DNA from: Lophium mytilinum
Lineage: Eukaryota > Ascomycota > Dothideomycetes > Mytilinidiales > Mytilinidiaceae
Assembly: GCA_010093605.1 (NCBI GenBank)
Contig: MU004195.1
Location: 870,708-934,707 of the forward strand
Direction of reading: 5' to 3'
Length of the DNA stretch: 64,000 nt
Part shown: piece after piece, positions 53,212 through 64,000 of the stretch
Numbering within the stretch: the stretch's first letter is position 1
How the letters are laid out: every line of letters starts with the position of its first letter
The notes under the pieces: model-generated
Told to the model about the DNA's origin: nothing
The model's database searches: none
Seen by the model: the letters and a program-made list of their open reading frames with translations, nothing else
Made by a program: the position numbers and the translations under genes

Positions 53212-53636
53212 CTTGACAGTATTACAGGATGTGCCGTAGGAGGATATCAAACAATGGTAGTGGTGGTGACAACGGACGGAGGTAAGCGGGACCCTGCTCG
53301 AAATATGGGATTGCTAAAGTGAATGAGGCAAGGCGGCAAGGCGGCATCTGACGCAACACCATGGATGGAGAGTGGGGCACGAAACAACAAGTCAACAACA
53401 CATTTCTGTATCTTCGGAGTACGCCGGCGGTCACTATATAACAGTGACTCAGTTGCTGAAGGCTCCGTGTAGGTATCTTGCCTATAAGTACTGTCGCTTT
53501 TCTTCCCCAATCAGAAGTGCAGGTGAACAATAAGGCTGGAGCTGCTCACATTCTCTACGCATATACTTCTACCTAGGTACTGCCCACACCCAGAAACATT
53601 TCCAAAATCAAACGATCTCCCCCTACCACAACCATC
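53212..53636. promoter_or_regulatory. Short divergent promoter between CLPTM1-like and LOG-like genes
   Basis: The two start codons face outward across 425 bp. No clear TATA box is seen. The compact spacing suggests a shared regulatory region. Confidence 0.4.
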
Positions 53637-54476
53637 ATGGCTTCCAATACCATGGCTCTCACCCCAGCTGAAGCTATCCCCAAGCTCAAAGGCCCTGTAG
53701 TCTGCGTCTTGTAAGTATTCAGTTATGTCTCCCTCACATTCAATACCCCATCCCCTCCCCAACCCTCTCACAATTCCTCAACATCACGCACAAACCCTCC
53801 CAACACTGTCCCCCCATTCCCAATCCCCATATACCTGACCTCCCCCAGCTGCGGCGCCAACCCCGGCTCCTCCCCCACCCACCTCGCCGCCGCCCGCGCC
53901 CTCGCCCACATCATGGCCGCGTCCAACCTCTCCCTCGTCTACGGCGGCGGCACCGTCGGCCTGATGGGCGAAGTCGCACGCACCCTCGTCTCCCTCTCCG
54001 GGCCCGCCTCCGTCCTCGGCATCATTCCCGCCGCCCTCGTCAAGTACGAGCAACAAACCCAAGACCCCTCCCCCACCTCCCCAACCCCCCTAATCGACAG
54101 CACCATCTTCGGCCAGACCGTCGTCGTCAAAGACATGCACACCCGCAAACGTCTCATGGCCACCGCCGTCGTCGACGGCGGCCCAGGCGGGGGCTTCGTC
54201 GCGCTGAGCGGCGGCTACGGGACCCTCGAGGAGCTGATGGAGGTGACAACGTGGAACCAGCTGGGGATTCACGCGATGCCGGTGGTGATCTACAATGTGG
54301 AGGGGTTTTGGGACGGGTTGGTGGGGTGGGTGCAGAAGGCGGTTGGGGAGGGGTTTATCAAGCGGGACTGCGCGGGGATAGTGGTGGAAGCGCTGAGTGC
54401 TGAGGAGGTGGTTGTGTGTTTGAAGGAATATGTGAATGTGGAGGGGAGGTTTGGGTTGAATTGGGAGGAGAATTAG
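53637..54476 (+). CDS. LOG-family phosphoribohydrolase (lysine-decarboxylase-like fold)
   Basis: Two exons (53637-53710 and 53849-54476) give 233 residues, joined as VVCVF-CGANPGSSPTHL. The LOG family removes ribose-5-phosphate from nucleotide monophosphates and in plants and some fungi makes active cytokinins. Signatures are visible: LVYGGGTVGLMGEVA, then VVKDMHTRKRLM (the conserved MHxRK) and SGGYGTLEELMEV. The usual PGGxGTxxE has Ser for the first Pro here, while the rest of the active-site motif is intact. The C-terminus (NWEEN) is typical. Cytokinin production would also need an isopentenyl transferase, which is not in this window, so general nucleotide metabolism is equally possible. 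Confidence 0.9.
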
Positions 54477-55149
54477 GGGGCTCTCTTAGGAGGGGATGGG
54501 GTTTGCATAGCCGGTTTTGCATGGCTGGTTGCATTTATGGTGTATTGGCGCCAATATCATGAGGGGAATTAGATAGATCTCCAGCTCTTAGATGGATCAT
54601 GAGTCACGATGAATGAAACCACTTCACTCAAGCTTCAATTATTTACTGAAAAACATATATTTTGTGAAAATCCCCGGGCTCATACCGGAGGAGTACTACA
54701 GAAGCATATTGGTACAGAAAAGAAAAGTGTTTGCCAATCAGGTCCATCCGAAGCACCTCGAAGGTATTAGGTGGCTAGGACCGCAGCACGCAAATAATCG
54801 TGAGAACCAAACGCCACGCTATGCACCGCTTAGCGGGAATCCGAGGGTATTACCGCCGATCCGCGCAAACTATGCAAGACCTTGCCTCCGATGCCGTATT
54901 ACAGGAGGAAAAGATCCGCCAACACCTGTGCCGCCGTAGCGGCGTGGATAGCACGTTAGAACTTTGAAAGACCAGTTTTTGGGCGCCAAGGAAAGCTCCA
55001 TAGAAAGCAGCAAGTTATTCTTCCACCTGGTGAGATGGCGTGTGGGCCATAATTTCAAGGAAGTTGGTCTACTCCGGGATGAAGTCGAAGACATTGTCTT
55101 ATGTCTTGGGAATATAGGCCTACAAGTCTCATTATAGACACTGTACCGC
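54477..55149. other. Intergenic stretch between convergent genes
   Basis: A 108-residue plus-strand frame at 54613-54939 has no domain and is probably chance. No other feature is seen. Confidence 0.45.
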
Positions 55150-57419
55150 CTAATAGTTAGAGCGCATGCCAGGAATTTGGAAGCCAAAGCCTGGAACAGG
55201 GGGTGGGACACCAGTGACAGCCTCAAGTCTAGGCGATACACGTCGCGGTTCAGGGCGATCTGGCCTGCGATACCGGGGTGGTGGATTAGGCGGGTCGGCG
55301 ACTCTTGGAGTAGCATTCACTCCTCCGAAGCCTCCACGTCGAGGTCCAGCCGTCTCGGGAACGATGCGACGGCTGATGGCTTCAAGATGTCAGTATTGGA
55401 CTTCATAAGACAGCAAATGGCATACCTTTCGACGAAACTCCAGCGCCAATCTCGATGTCAGGCTCTTCGAAGACCATGCCTGGAGCAACTGGAATACCAC
55501 CAGTGCCGCCGTATTCCGCGGTCATGGCCCATTTGTGATCAGCCTCGGTCAGCCGATTGATTGGGATTATGCTGATTCCGGTATGGTAATCAGCGCAGTC
55601 ACGTGGGCCGAAACCAACTCCCCATCGTGTCTAAGAGAAGGTAAGCCTACTGAAGTGTTAGCCGGGCAAAGAAGGCTCACCTGTCGGGCTTTTGCCGATA
55701 TGCTAGGATCATGGGACTTTTCTGATCGCTCCATGCCCTCTCTAGCAGCAAGCGAATCTTGTCGGTTGATCATTTTGACAAATGCATGGCGCTTGTCATG
55801 ATTGACGATGCAAGTCTGGACTTTACCAAACATACCAAAGATGTCCCGCAGCTCACGTTCCGTACCACTTGGCGCTCGTTAGTCTCCAAAGAAAATGCTT
55901 AACATGAAAGGGAAATTGAGTCCACTTACGTCGCCCCTCCTACAAATAGAGTTCGGCTAAGAACCCGGATGCAATCTATAGGCAGAGAATCGTCATGTTC
56001 GACAAACTTGGCTTGAATTCCACGAGAAGGACCTTGCGCCGTTGGGCTTGGCTGACGGCGCTGGCCTGGTGGACTACGTTGACGCTTACCCCGCCCGCGA
56101 CTACGATCACTATTCTGCTGTCGGCCCCCGTTGTTAGCTTGGGTAACAGACGATGGATCGTATACGCCATATGTTGGACTATCTCGCCGTCGTGGAGGGC
56201 TTCCCCTCCTGTTTGATGGACTTACGCGGCGACGCGGTGGGGACTGGCTACGGTCACGATAGAGACCTTGTGGAACACTAGGCGCGTTCTGCCCGCCCGG
56301 TCTTAGGTCATGCGTTTGATTACCCGGATAGTCTTGTTGATGGCCATTGCCTTGACCATTCTGATAAGATCCCACGGCTTGAGTTGGAATAGACGGCGGA
56401 CCTGGTGCCGCAGTAGCAGAATTTTGCACCATCTCTAGGATCTGAGTAGCCTGCTCTGGTCGTATTGTGCCTTGCGTCACAGCCTGGAATAACTGCATCA
56501 TCAAATCACTAGGAACAGGCATACCCAGGGCTGTCTGTGCAACAGGAGCGGTAGAAGGATTGACCGCAGGCGCATAATAAGTAGCAGGCGCAGGAGGCGC
56601 ATGTCCATTCGTGGCATACTGGGGCGATGGAGGCTGAGGAGGGGCTGCCGGGTTGAGGACATTGACTAGCGCAGCAAGAGCAGCATTCACATCAGGTCTC
56701 GTAGCAGCTAACAGGCCTGTTGTGGGCGCAGCTTGAGTTGAAATTGGCGCAGCGGATCCTAGGTTGTTGGTTGAGGTATCTCCCGGTGGCTTGTATGATT
56801 GCGCAACTAAAGGGGGATAAAGTTAGATTAGAACAGAGGAAATGCCAGCGTTACCGTGCGCATTGCGTTTCTTAGCGCCTTACCTGTTTTTGGTGTCTTC
56901 AACTGCTCCCTGAAGCTGGTAAGCATCTGAAGCGGAAAGGTCAGACTCTTCTCCCAAATATCAACTAATTTCGCGATCTTTTCCTTTTGATTGTCTGGCG
57001 CAGAGGCAATCAACGGCTCCATCATCAATGGAAGCGTGTCCGACATCCTCTGGACTCCATACGCATATGTTCCTTCGGTCGCATTGTGAGAGAGCCCTTG
57101 TCCAGACTTGCGAACCTTCTCCACCCATTGTCGGGTCACTGAATCTACAACATAGAGCACTCCAAGCTTGTGTGTGATGGGACTATTCTGGAACTGGGTG
57201 TTGATCTTCTGCACGATGGTTGAGGCCGCCTGTAGTAGACCGCGGTTAGCCAGAGCTCTGAGCAAGGTACTATCGCGCAGGAAGTGCGCCGAGACATACC
57301 CGAATGTTGTTGATGGAGAGTGAGGTGATGGCGTCAATCTTCGGCTTGGTTGCTCCCGGCGGTTTCAAGGTCTGTAGCGATTGCAACAACAATTCAAGCT
57401 CCTCCATGGGCGACGGCAT
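55150..57419 (-). CDS. Nrd1/Seb1-type CID-RRM transcription termination factor
   Basis: This factor binds the polymerase II C-terminal domain and nascent RNA to drive termination and 3'-end processing. Six exons (57419-57300, 57229-56884, 56806-55930, 55867-55681, 55630-55426, 55379-55150) give 654 residues. The CID starts MEELELLLQSLQTLKPPGAT with STIVQKINTQFQNSPITHKL and GVLYVVDSVTRQWVEK. A Pro/Gln-rich linker holds an RS-like stretch (SPPRRRVSPSNRRGSPPRRR). The RNA-binding core begins FVEHDDSLPIDCIRVLSRTL, with RNP2 RTLFVGG (about 440-446), HDKRHAFVKM, and the family-specific RTRWGVGFGPRDCADYHTGI-like and EYGGTGG / EEPDIEIGAGVSSKAISRR blocks. All joins are in phase. The tail is Pro/Arg-rich. 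Confidence 0.95.
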
Positions 57420-58814
57420 GGCTGCTGTAAGACTAGCAAAGGCAATTCCTGACTTTCTGTTGGCGTGCTGTAGTGAGAAGGTCTCTGAGAGGCAAGGAAA
57501 TTTTGTCTGCTTTGATGGTGACGGCTAGAGTAAGCTCGGCTCGTTTCGTCTGAAAGAGCTGAAGCGGCTACGGAGACAATAGTCTCTATGAAAGTCAACT
57601 GCAGAAGGAAGAAGATCGGGGCAAACACATCGACCCTGCGGGCGCGAATACGACCGAGTCTCAATCTGAAGAGGAAAGGTCTAGGTTGTACGGTGTGACT
57701 GAGAGAGTTGGTGCGGATGATACTTGAGCCAAGGAAGATGGACCTAGGACAGCAAGAGGAAGTCCGCAAGCTGAGGAAAGCCCGAGCGTCACGAATTACA
57801 ATACTGGTGAAGTGAAGCAGTCGCGACAGTCACGGCGCGGACTAGAGCTATTGAGAGTGAAATGCGAAAGAGGGTGTGGACGATGGCTCCTCAGGAGATG
57901 CTGTCGTGTCCGTCGAAGACAACTCGCGCCGCTGGAAAAGGTCCTAGATCGCGCCAAGCTGTGCTAGAGCTGAACGGGGTGCGCGCCGTGATTGGCCCGC
58001 CGTCACATCACGTTTTTGAGGCTGCAGCAAGCGCGGAGGCTACTTTTGCTAGCGCATGGGACGGAGCGTGCTTGCTGACTATAGAGGGGTCTGTTGTTGG
58101 CAGAGGTTCCAATGTGCGGTTCGTTAGGTGCAGGTTCACGCTATGCGCAGATTTTAGGGAACATCATGCATCAAAGACAATACTCAATTGGCCAACCAAC
58201 AGTTCTTCCAAGAGCATCAAAGAACACCATTCAGCTACCTTCCACAGTTCTGTAGAGATATTCTATCAAGCTAAGCACCAGGGGTCACCCCATCGCATTC
58301 ACAGAGTCTGCCAAGCTGGTGCCGCGTGACTGTTACTATGTGGTGGACAAAACTTTGCCATAGTCCTTCCATCCGACGTGTGCTGTCCAATAGCATCAGC
58401 TGTTTGGATTCCGCGTGGTCAGTAACCGACTCTACCTCGGGATGCTCTCCTGGGATGGAAGAGCTTTGTTAGTAGTAGGTAGTAGAATAGGTGGTGGTAT
58501 CTCAACTCTGGCAGGACAGAAATATATGTGAGATCAGACTTGGGCGCAGTTCGTGCACCGAACCTCACGATAATATCACTCTCACTGGCCGGGCCGAGAC
58601 ATTCACACTGCTGCAGGCGTTGGAGACCCGCGTCATAACCCGACGTTGCCGACGTCAACAAGTCCGGCGGCGCAAAGGCGGGACCAGGATTGTTCGTGGC
58701 CGATCCTCAACACGGGAGAGCTGGGACCGACTTTCTTTTTCTCTCCACTCTACCGTTCTTACACCCTCTCCTCTCCCTCACCACCCGCAAACTACTCCTC
58801 CTCCACTACATCAG
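57420..58814. other. Divergent promoter region between Nrd1 and citrate synthase
   Basis: About 1.4 kb. A 155-residue plus-strand frame at 57862-58329 has no recognisable domain. A C/T-rich leader with CTCTCC runs (58735-58800) precedes the citrate synthase ATG. Confidence 0.45.
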
Positions 58815-60620
58815 CCATGGCCTCCGCCCTGCGATTGTCCTCCACTGCTTTCCGCTCGTCATTGACCGCGTCGGCCTCTGCTCCCTGGAGATCCGCCGCT
58901 GCCTTCAATGGCCTTCGCAATTATTCCACAAGCAAATCGGCGGTGAGTTTTCTCCAGATCACATTTCTCTTCTTCATTTTGAGGCTAATTGCGTGTTCTG
59001 CAGTCCCTAAAGGAAACCTTCGCCGCGAAGCTGCCAGAAGAAATCGAGAAGATCAAGAAACTCCGCAAGTAAGAATTGCAACACTCCCGGCACATCCGCG
59101 GCGTCCCACTAATTTTCACGATAGGGAGCATGGCAACACAGTGATCGGAGAGGTCACCCTCGACCAGGTCTATGGCGGTGCTCGTGGCATCAAATCGCTT
59201 GTTTGGGAGGTCTGTTGCCGCTTGCATGTGCTGAAGTTAACGGGGAAAGATAAGCTTACAATTAGTAGGGATCTGTTCTAGATTCTGAGGAGGGCATCCG
59301 ATTCCGTGGCAAGACTGTCAGTCACCCCCAAAATCTCTTGAAGTTTGGAGGAACTGACTAGACGCAGATTCCAGAATGCCAGGAAGTCCTGCCAAAGGCC
59401 CCAGGTGGCTCCGAGCCGCTGCCAGAAGGTACAAAGAATTGAGTGCTTCCACGCGCATTACTAATAATTCCAGGTCTCTTCTGGCTTCTTTTGACTGGCG
59501 AGGTACCATCTGAGCAACAGGTCCGCGATCTATCTGCTGAGTGGGCTGCCCGCTCCGCTGTCCCCAAGTTCATTGAGGAAATAATCGACCGCTGCCCGAG
59601 CGACCTCCACCCAATGGCCCAGTTCTCTCTGGCCGTCACTGCCCTCGAGCACGAGTCGTCGTTCGCCAAGGCATACGCAAAGGGCATGAAGAAGGCGGAA
59701 TACTGGCAACACACCTTCGAGGATTCGATGGACTTGATTGCCAAGCTCCCCACCATCGCCGCGAAAATCTACCGCAACGTCTACAAGGATGGCAAGGTTG
59801 CGCCTGTCCAGAAAGACAAGGACTACGGCTACAACTTGGCGAACCAGCTCGGATTTGCTGAGAACAGCGACTTCGTTGAGCTGATGAGACTATACCTCAC
59901 CATCCATTCCGACCACGAGGGCGGAAACGTCAGCGCGCATACCACTCACTTGGTTGGAAGCGCCCTCAGCTCGCCTATGCTGTCTCTCTCTGCTGGTCTA
60001 AACGGTCTCGCTGGTCCCCTCCATGGATTGTGAGTGTATTTTCGATATCGTGGTGGGAAATTCGCTAACGCTGTACAGGGCCAACCAGGAAGTGCTTAGC
60101 TGGTTAACCAAGATGAAGAAGGCCATTGGCAACGACCTTAGCGACCAAGCCATCACTGACTACCTCTGGTCCACCCTCAAGGCTGGTCAAGTCGTCCCAG
60201 GTTACGGCCACGCTGTGCTACGAAAGACCGACCCCCGCTACGTTTCCCAGCGCGAGTTTGCGCAGAAGCATCTTCCCGATGACCCAATGTTCAAGCTTGT
60301 CAGCCAGGTTTACAAGATTGCCCCCGGTGTGCTCACTGAGCACGGAAAGGTACGTTGCATTCCCGCAATTCCTCTGTCACATTGCTAATTCTTTGTCCTA
60401 GACCAAGAACCCATACCCCAACGTCGATGCCCACTCCGGTGTCCTCCTCCAGTATTATGGCCTTACTGAGCAGAACTTCTACACTGTCCTCTTCGGTGTC
60501 TCCCGCGCGATTGGTGTCCTTCCTCAACTCATCATTGACCGTGCCGTTGGTGCTCCCATCGAGCGACCCAAGTCGTTCAGCACCGAGGCGTACGCAAAGT
60601 TGGTTGGCGCAACCCTATAA
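58815..60620 (+). CDS. CIT1: Citrate synthase, mitochondrial
   Basis: This enzyme condenses oxaloacetate and acetyl-CoA to citrate in the mitochondrial matrix. Eight exons (58815-58943, 59004-59068, 59125-59209, 59269-59316, 59368-59428, 59474-60029, 60079-60349, 60402-60620) give 477 residues. The N-terminus [20 protein letters not shown] is a classic Arg/Ser-rich import signal. The catalytic triad is His313 (GPLHGL), His359 ([15 protein letters not shown]) and Asp414 ([14 protein letters not shown]), with the same spacing as the pig enzyme. The text [20 protein letters not shown] and [20 protein letters not shown] matches ascomycete CitA, which argues for citrate synthase rather than 2-methylcitrate synthase. 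Two donors are non-standard (GTCTGT and GTCAGT). The next gene downstream is the citrate carrier Yhm2. Confidence 0.96.
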
Positions 60621-61629
60621 GTCACTCCACGTATGGAGCGGAGCAGGTGCAGGAGGCATGTGGAGGTGGTTTAGACTGAAACGACTTCTGTGTACCGATA
60701 GAATAGGGAGCATCCAGTATCCGGCAAGGACAGCAGGCATGCATGGCTTTTCTTACTGCCTTTGGTTTGGTTAGGGTGCAACTTGTAACATTACCGTCGT
60801 TTAGCGGGTGCTTGAAATGTCTACTCTCCTCATGATACCATCTACCTCGCATGCACATTTATCGCTGTGAATTTGGCCTAAAAATGCAGGGAATGGTTCT
60901 CCAATCAGAGAACAGCAGGACTACTAAACGGATATCGCTGGCCGAGCAAGAACCCGATCGGGCTCTGTACCTGGATCGTGGGACGGTGACCGAAGTGGAA
61001 CCCTGGATGGTCCCCAAAAAGCGACCTGCAGATCTAAGTGGCTCAGAAAAGGCGTGGGCGAATAGTGCATTGTCCGGCGGCGGTGTGAGAACCAGCCCGT
61101 GGGTGATGCGCGAGCTGAAATTCTTTGGGGACCCGAAGGAGTGAGAGCCTCAACAAATATTGGGAAATGGTTCGGGAGGTTTAGGGGCACAGGCGTGTTG
61201 GTGTAACTCCAGGGAGACAAATTCACAGCATTAGAAGTAGATAACTCTGTAGAAATTGAAGCCCGCCTTCGTGAGGGTGGAATCGCCGCGAATTGCTCGA
61301 TTCAACAGCCTGTCACAAGCCAGTCCCGACCTCAACTCAACCCGACGCCGGCCTCGGAGGACGTTCACAAATTCCGCCAAGGCCTGGAGCCCAGCGTCAC
61401 CAATAAGCAAACCATATCCCGCCGTGTCTTCAACCAAACCTCCCGAACTCGAAAGCTCCAGCCACCACGGCCCCCGACGCTGACAATCGCTTCTCTCACA
61501 AAACCGTCTCGCCCCCCCGTCGTTCACTCCGGTCCCTCTTATCTCCCACTTACACCTTTCCTCTACCGCGAAGAAGCACCCAACTCCCTTGGTCAGGGCC
61601 CCTTACGCACACCTCCACCTCTACAGATT
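60621..61629. other. Intergenic stretch between citrate synthase and Yhm2
   Basis: About 1 kb. A 97-residue plus-strand frame at 60851-61144 and an overlapping minus-strand frame have no signature. From 61430 a C/T-rich leader precedes the carrier ATG. Confidence 0.45.
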
Positions 61630-62899
61630 ATGTCCGCATCCGCGCCCATCGCCGGTACGGCTTCTGCGCCGCAGAAGCTGGAGAAGAAGCCCGTCAAGTT
61701 CAGCAACCTGTTGCGTGAGTCTGCCGCCCTGAGAGCCCCGAGAATCGCCGTAGAGGGAGTTTGGAGCTAACCGGTGCTTTTTTTTGAGGATAGTCGGAGC
61801 TGGATTGAACATGTTCGAGTAAGTCACAGCGCCATGGTTTATATGGTAGAAGAGTGAGCGCTAATACGTGTCTTGCAGAGTGACAACTTTGGGACAGGTA
61901 AATTCCCGGAGTTCGAGGTGCTTTTTAGGGAAGATAGCTGACTTTGGGTTCATAGCCGTTGGAAGTGACCAAGACGACGATGGCTGCAAATCGGGCTGAC
62001 GGCATGGCCGGGGCTATTGCGAGAATCTGGAGTCGTGGAGGGGTGCTTGGATGTAAGCTTTCCCAGCCGCAAAACTTCACTGGAGACAACTCCGAGCTTG
62101 TGCTAATATATGGATTATAGTCTACCAAGGTCTTATCCCATGGGCGTGGATCGAAGCCTCCACCAAAGGCGCCGTCCTCCTTTTCGTCGCCTCGGAAGCC
62201 GAGTTCTACGCCAAAAGCTTCGGCGCGCCCGACTTCCTGGCCGGTATAAGTGGAGGCATGACGGGCGGTCTCGCCCAGGCCTACGCGACAATGGGCTTCT
62301 GCACCTGCATGAAGACGGTAGAGATCACGAAGCACAAGGTCGCGGCCTCGGGGCAGAAACCGCCAGGAACCCTCCAGACCTTCATGGGCATCTACCGCGC
62401 CGAGGGTATCCGCGGCATCAACAAGGGCGTCAACGCCGTTGCGGTGCGCCAGGTCACCAACTGGGGCTCCCGCTTCGGTCTTTCGCGTGTCGCCGAGAAT
62501 GGGATCCGCAAGATGACGGGCAAGGGCGACACGGAGAAGCTGGGGGTTTGGGAGAAGATTCTTGCTAGCGCCGTGGGTGGTGGCCTCAGTGCTTGGAACC
62601 AGCCGATCGAGGTCATCCGCGTGGAGATGCAGAGCAAGACTGTGGACCCCAACCGGCCGAAGAAGCTGACTGTTAGCACGGCGGCGAAGTATATCTACAG
62701 CAACAACGGGATGAAGGGCTTGTATCGCGGCGTTACTCCTAGAATTGCGCTCGGCGTTTGGCAGACGGTCTGCATGGTTGCTTTGGGCGATGTGTAAGTT
62801 CCCAGTGTTCTATTGACGAGAGAGCATAGCTAACGGATGAATAGTGCCAAAGATGCTGTTGAGAGGCTCACTGGCGACAGCGTCACGGCGAAGCACTAA
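61630..62899 (+). CDS. YHM2: Mitochondrial citrate/oxoglutarate carrier (Yhm2-type)
   Basis: This carrier exchanges citrate for 2-oxoglutarate across the inner mitochondrial membrane, feeding NADPH shuttles and cytosolic acetyl-CoA. Six exons (61630-61714, 61794-61818, 61879-61897, 61956-62052, 62121-62793, 62845-62899) give 317 residues. Exons 2 and 3 are only 25 and 19 nt. They rebuild the first carrier repeat LLGAGLNMFEVTTLGQPLEV followed by TKTTMAANRADGMAGAI, a text typical of Yhm2. The second repeat (FCTCMKTVEITKHKVAASGQ) and third (AWNQPIEVIRVEMQSKTVDP) follow. The carrier motif PLEVTK is split over an intron. All splice phases agree. It follows citrate synthase on the same strand. Confidence 0.94.
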
Positions 62900-63842
62900 A
62901 AGGGCGTCTGGATGGCTCGGTCTGCCTGCGAGCTACTGAGATACCAGATGTGCTACTCCGTCTTTTAATTGCTTGTCGTTGCATTTGCTTATATGTTCGT
63001 TCAAGCTCTTGGTTCCAAGTGTTGATAGACGGTGGAAATGGGAGTTTGTTGGTAATCACATGAGCCTGAGAGGCTTTTTCCTTTCTAGTTTCACAGATGT
63101 ATCCTACCACCATAATATCAAATGTTGAAGGACACGCTTGATATCTGCTTGCCCATGGCCCTGTGAAATCCTCCTGAACCCGTGGAGATCTCACAAGCTA
63201 CCTGTGAAATCTCTCCCTGGATCAGATAATCACCATGGTATTCTAGCCCAACGTCTTTAAACACTCTCCTTCCCACTCCACATAACTTCAGTAAAGCACC
63301 ACCCCCATCGTACTTTTAGAATCCCTTACAACATCCTTACAAATCTCTCCGCCACCCCCTCGCCCCCACACGCGTAACAAACCCCGCCAAGCTTTCTTTG
63401 TAAACCACCAAGCGTATCGCGCTCGGGCAGTCATGCTTACTCATACTCCAGCGGATCCCCACTTATCCAATAAGAACGTCCCTGCCAAGCCCAGCCACGC
63501 TTCTTTCAGCTGGCCCAATCTGGGCGGAGATCTGGGCGGAGGTGGTTTATGTCCGGGAGAGCGCCCTGTTTGTACTCCAAGTACGCTCGGGAAGTAGAAC
63601 TGCGAAGCTCCTTTTCTTTCGCTTTTTCGTCGCTGGTTATAGGTATTGTAAGGGCGACGCGTAGATCTTTCTAGATACCTGCGTACGGTGAAGGGGATAG
63701 CGAAAGAGCATAGGATAGCGAGATCGCCTTGTTCACGCGCTGGGAAACTCGTCTCTTCTACTTCTCATTTCCCTTTTATCTCAACCCTCTCCCATCTCCT
63801 CTCATCTCATCAATACTCCACTCCCGACCTCAACCTCAAAAA
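62900..63842. other. Intergenic stretch
   Basis: 3' flank of the carrier gene and a C/T-rich leader (63270-63400 and 63750-63840) of the next gene. No gene is seen in between. Confidence 0.45.
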
Positions 63843-64000
63843 ATGGCCACCACCCCCACCCCGGCCGACAGCGTCTCCATCGCCCCCACAGCCGTCTCGC
63901 ACCAACACCAACACCAACACCCGCATCTCCACCACACCGGCCGACGGCTGCGGCATTTCCTGCGGCCTGATGGGCGGAAAGTGCATATCGCGGGCTCGCC
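63843..64000 (+). CDS. N-terminus of an unrecognised protein, cut by the window edge
   Basis: An ATG in good context (CAAAAAATGGCC) follows a long C/T-rich leader and opens a frame of 52 residues to the edge: MATTPTPADSVSIAPTAVSH, a His/Gln-rich run (QHQHQHPHLHH), then RRLRHFLRPDGRKVHIAGSP. The last part looks conserved and basic. I do not recognise the family, and the rest lies outside the window. Confidence 0.6.
   Translation, partial: MATTPTPADSVSIAPTAVSHQHQHQHPHLHHTGRRLRHFLRPDGRKVHIAGS

Noticed and set aside
54613-54939. 108-residue plus-strand frame between the LOG-like and Nrd1 genes
   Set aside because: It has no domain, and the two flanking genes are convergent here, so this is most likely 3' flanking sequence.
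57862-58329. 155-residue plus-strand open frame upstream of citrate synthase
   Set aside because: It has no recognisable motif and sits in a divergent promoter region. Not supported without transcript evidence.
60851-61144. 97-residue frame between citrate synthase and Yhm2
   Set aside because: It has no signature and overlaps an equally long frame on the other strand.

Overview
The window is nuclear DNA of a filamentous ascomycete (Pezizomycotina). Genes carry short introns of about 45-140 bp with GT-AG ends and CTRAC-type branch points. HET-domain genes, a LOG-like enzyme, a PNS1-type transporter and fungal-only membrane proteins are present. A small secreted protein resembling a Dothideomycete family makes Dothideomycetes my best guess, but the sequence does not prove the class. 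I reconstructed exon structures by hand from reading frames, splice sites and family conservation.

Region 1 (1-30 kb) is mostly conserved housekeeping sequence. It holds the RNA polymerase III second-largest subunit (cut by the window start), an RS-rich nuclear protein, splicing factor SF3B2/Cus1, an aldo/keto reductase, a small four-helix membrane protein, a secreted protein, RNase H1 with two hybrid-binding domains, a DUF202 membrane protein, bifunctional PFK-2/FBPase-2, an F-box-like orphan, a SET-domain protein that appears to carry a frameshift, and a PNS1/choline-transporter-like protein.

Region 2 (30-48 kb) is accessory. Two intron-bearing threonine tRNA genes with different anticodons lie side by side. 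A 685-bp non-autonomous DNA transposon follows, with 100-bp terminal inverted repeats and an exact 8-bp target duplication (hAT-like MITE). Next come three HET-domain genes, two neighbouring small RING-finger paralogues and a large fungal membrane glycoprotein, separated by long gene-poor stretches. The first HET protein carries a clear WW domain inserted in its N-terminal part and two WW-like modules at its C-terminus.

Region 3 (48-64 kb) returns to conserved genes: the mitochondrial phosphate carrier, EMC7, a CLPTM1-family protein, a LOG-like phosphoribohydrolase, the Nrd1/Seb1 transcription-termination factor, mitochondrial citrate synthase and, next to it on the same strand, the citrate/oxoglutarate carrier Yhm2. 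The start of one more gene runs off the right edge. Citrate synthase and Yhm2 form a plausible functional pair, since one makes mitochondrial citrate and the other exchanges it for 2-oxoglutarate.

No CRISPR array, rRNA, retroelement or virus-like element was seen. The most unusual items are the WW-decorated HET protein inside a HET/RING island, the hAT-like MITE, and the threonine tRNA pair with a 72-nt folded intron.
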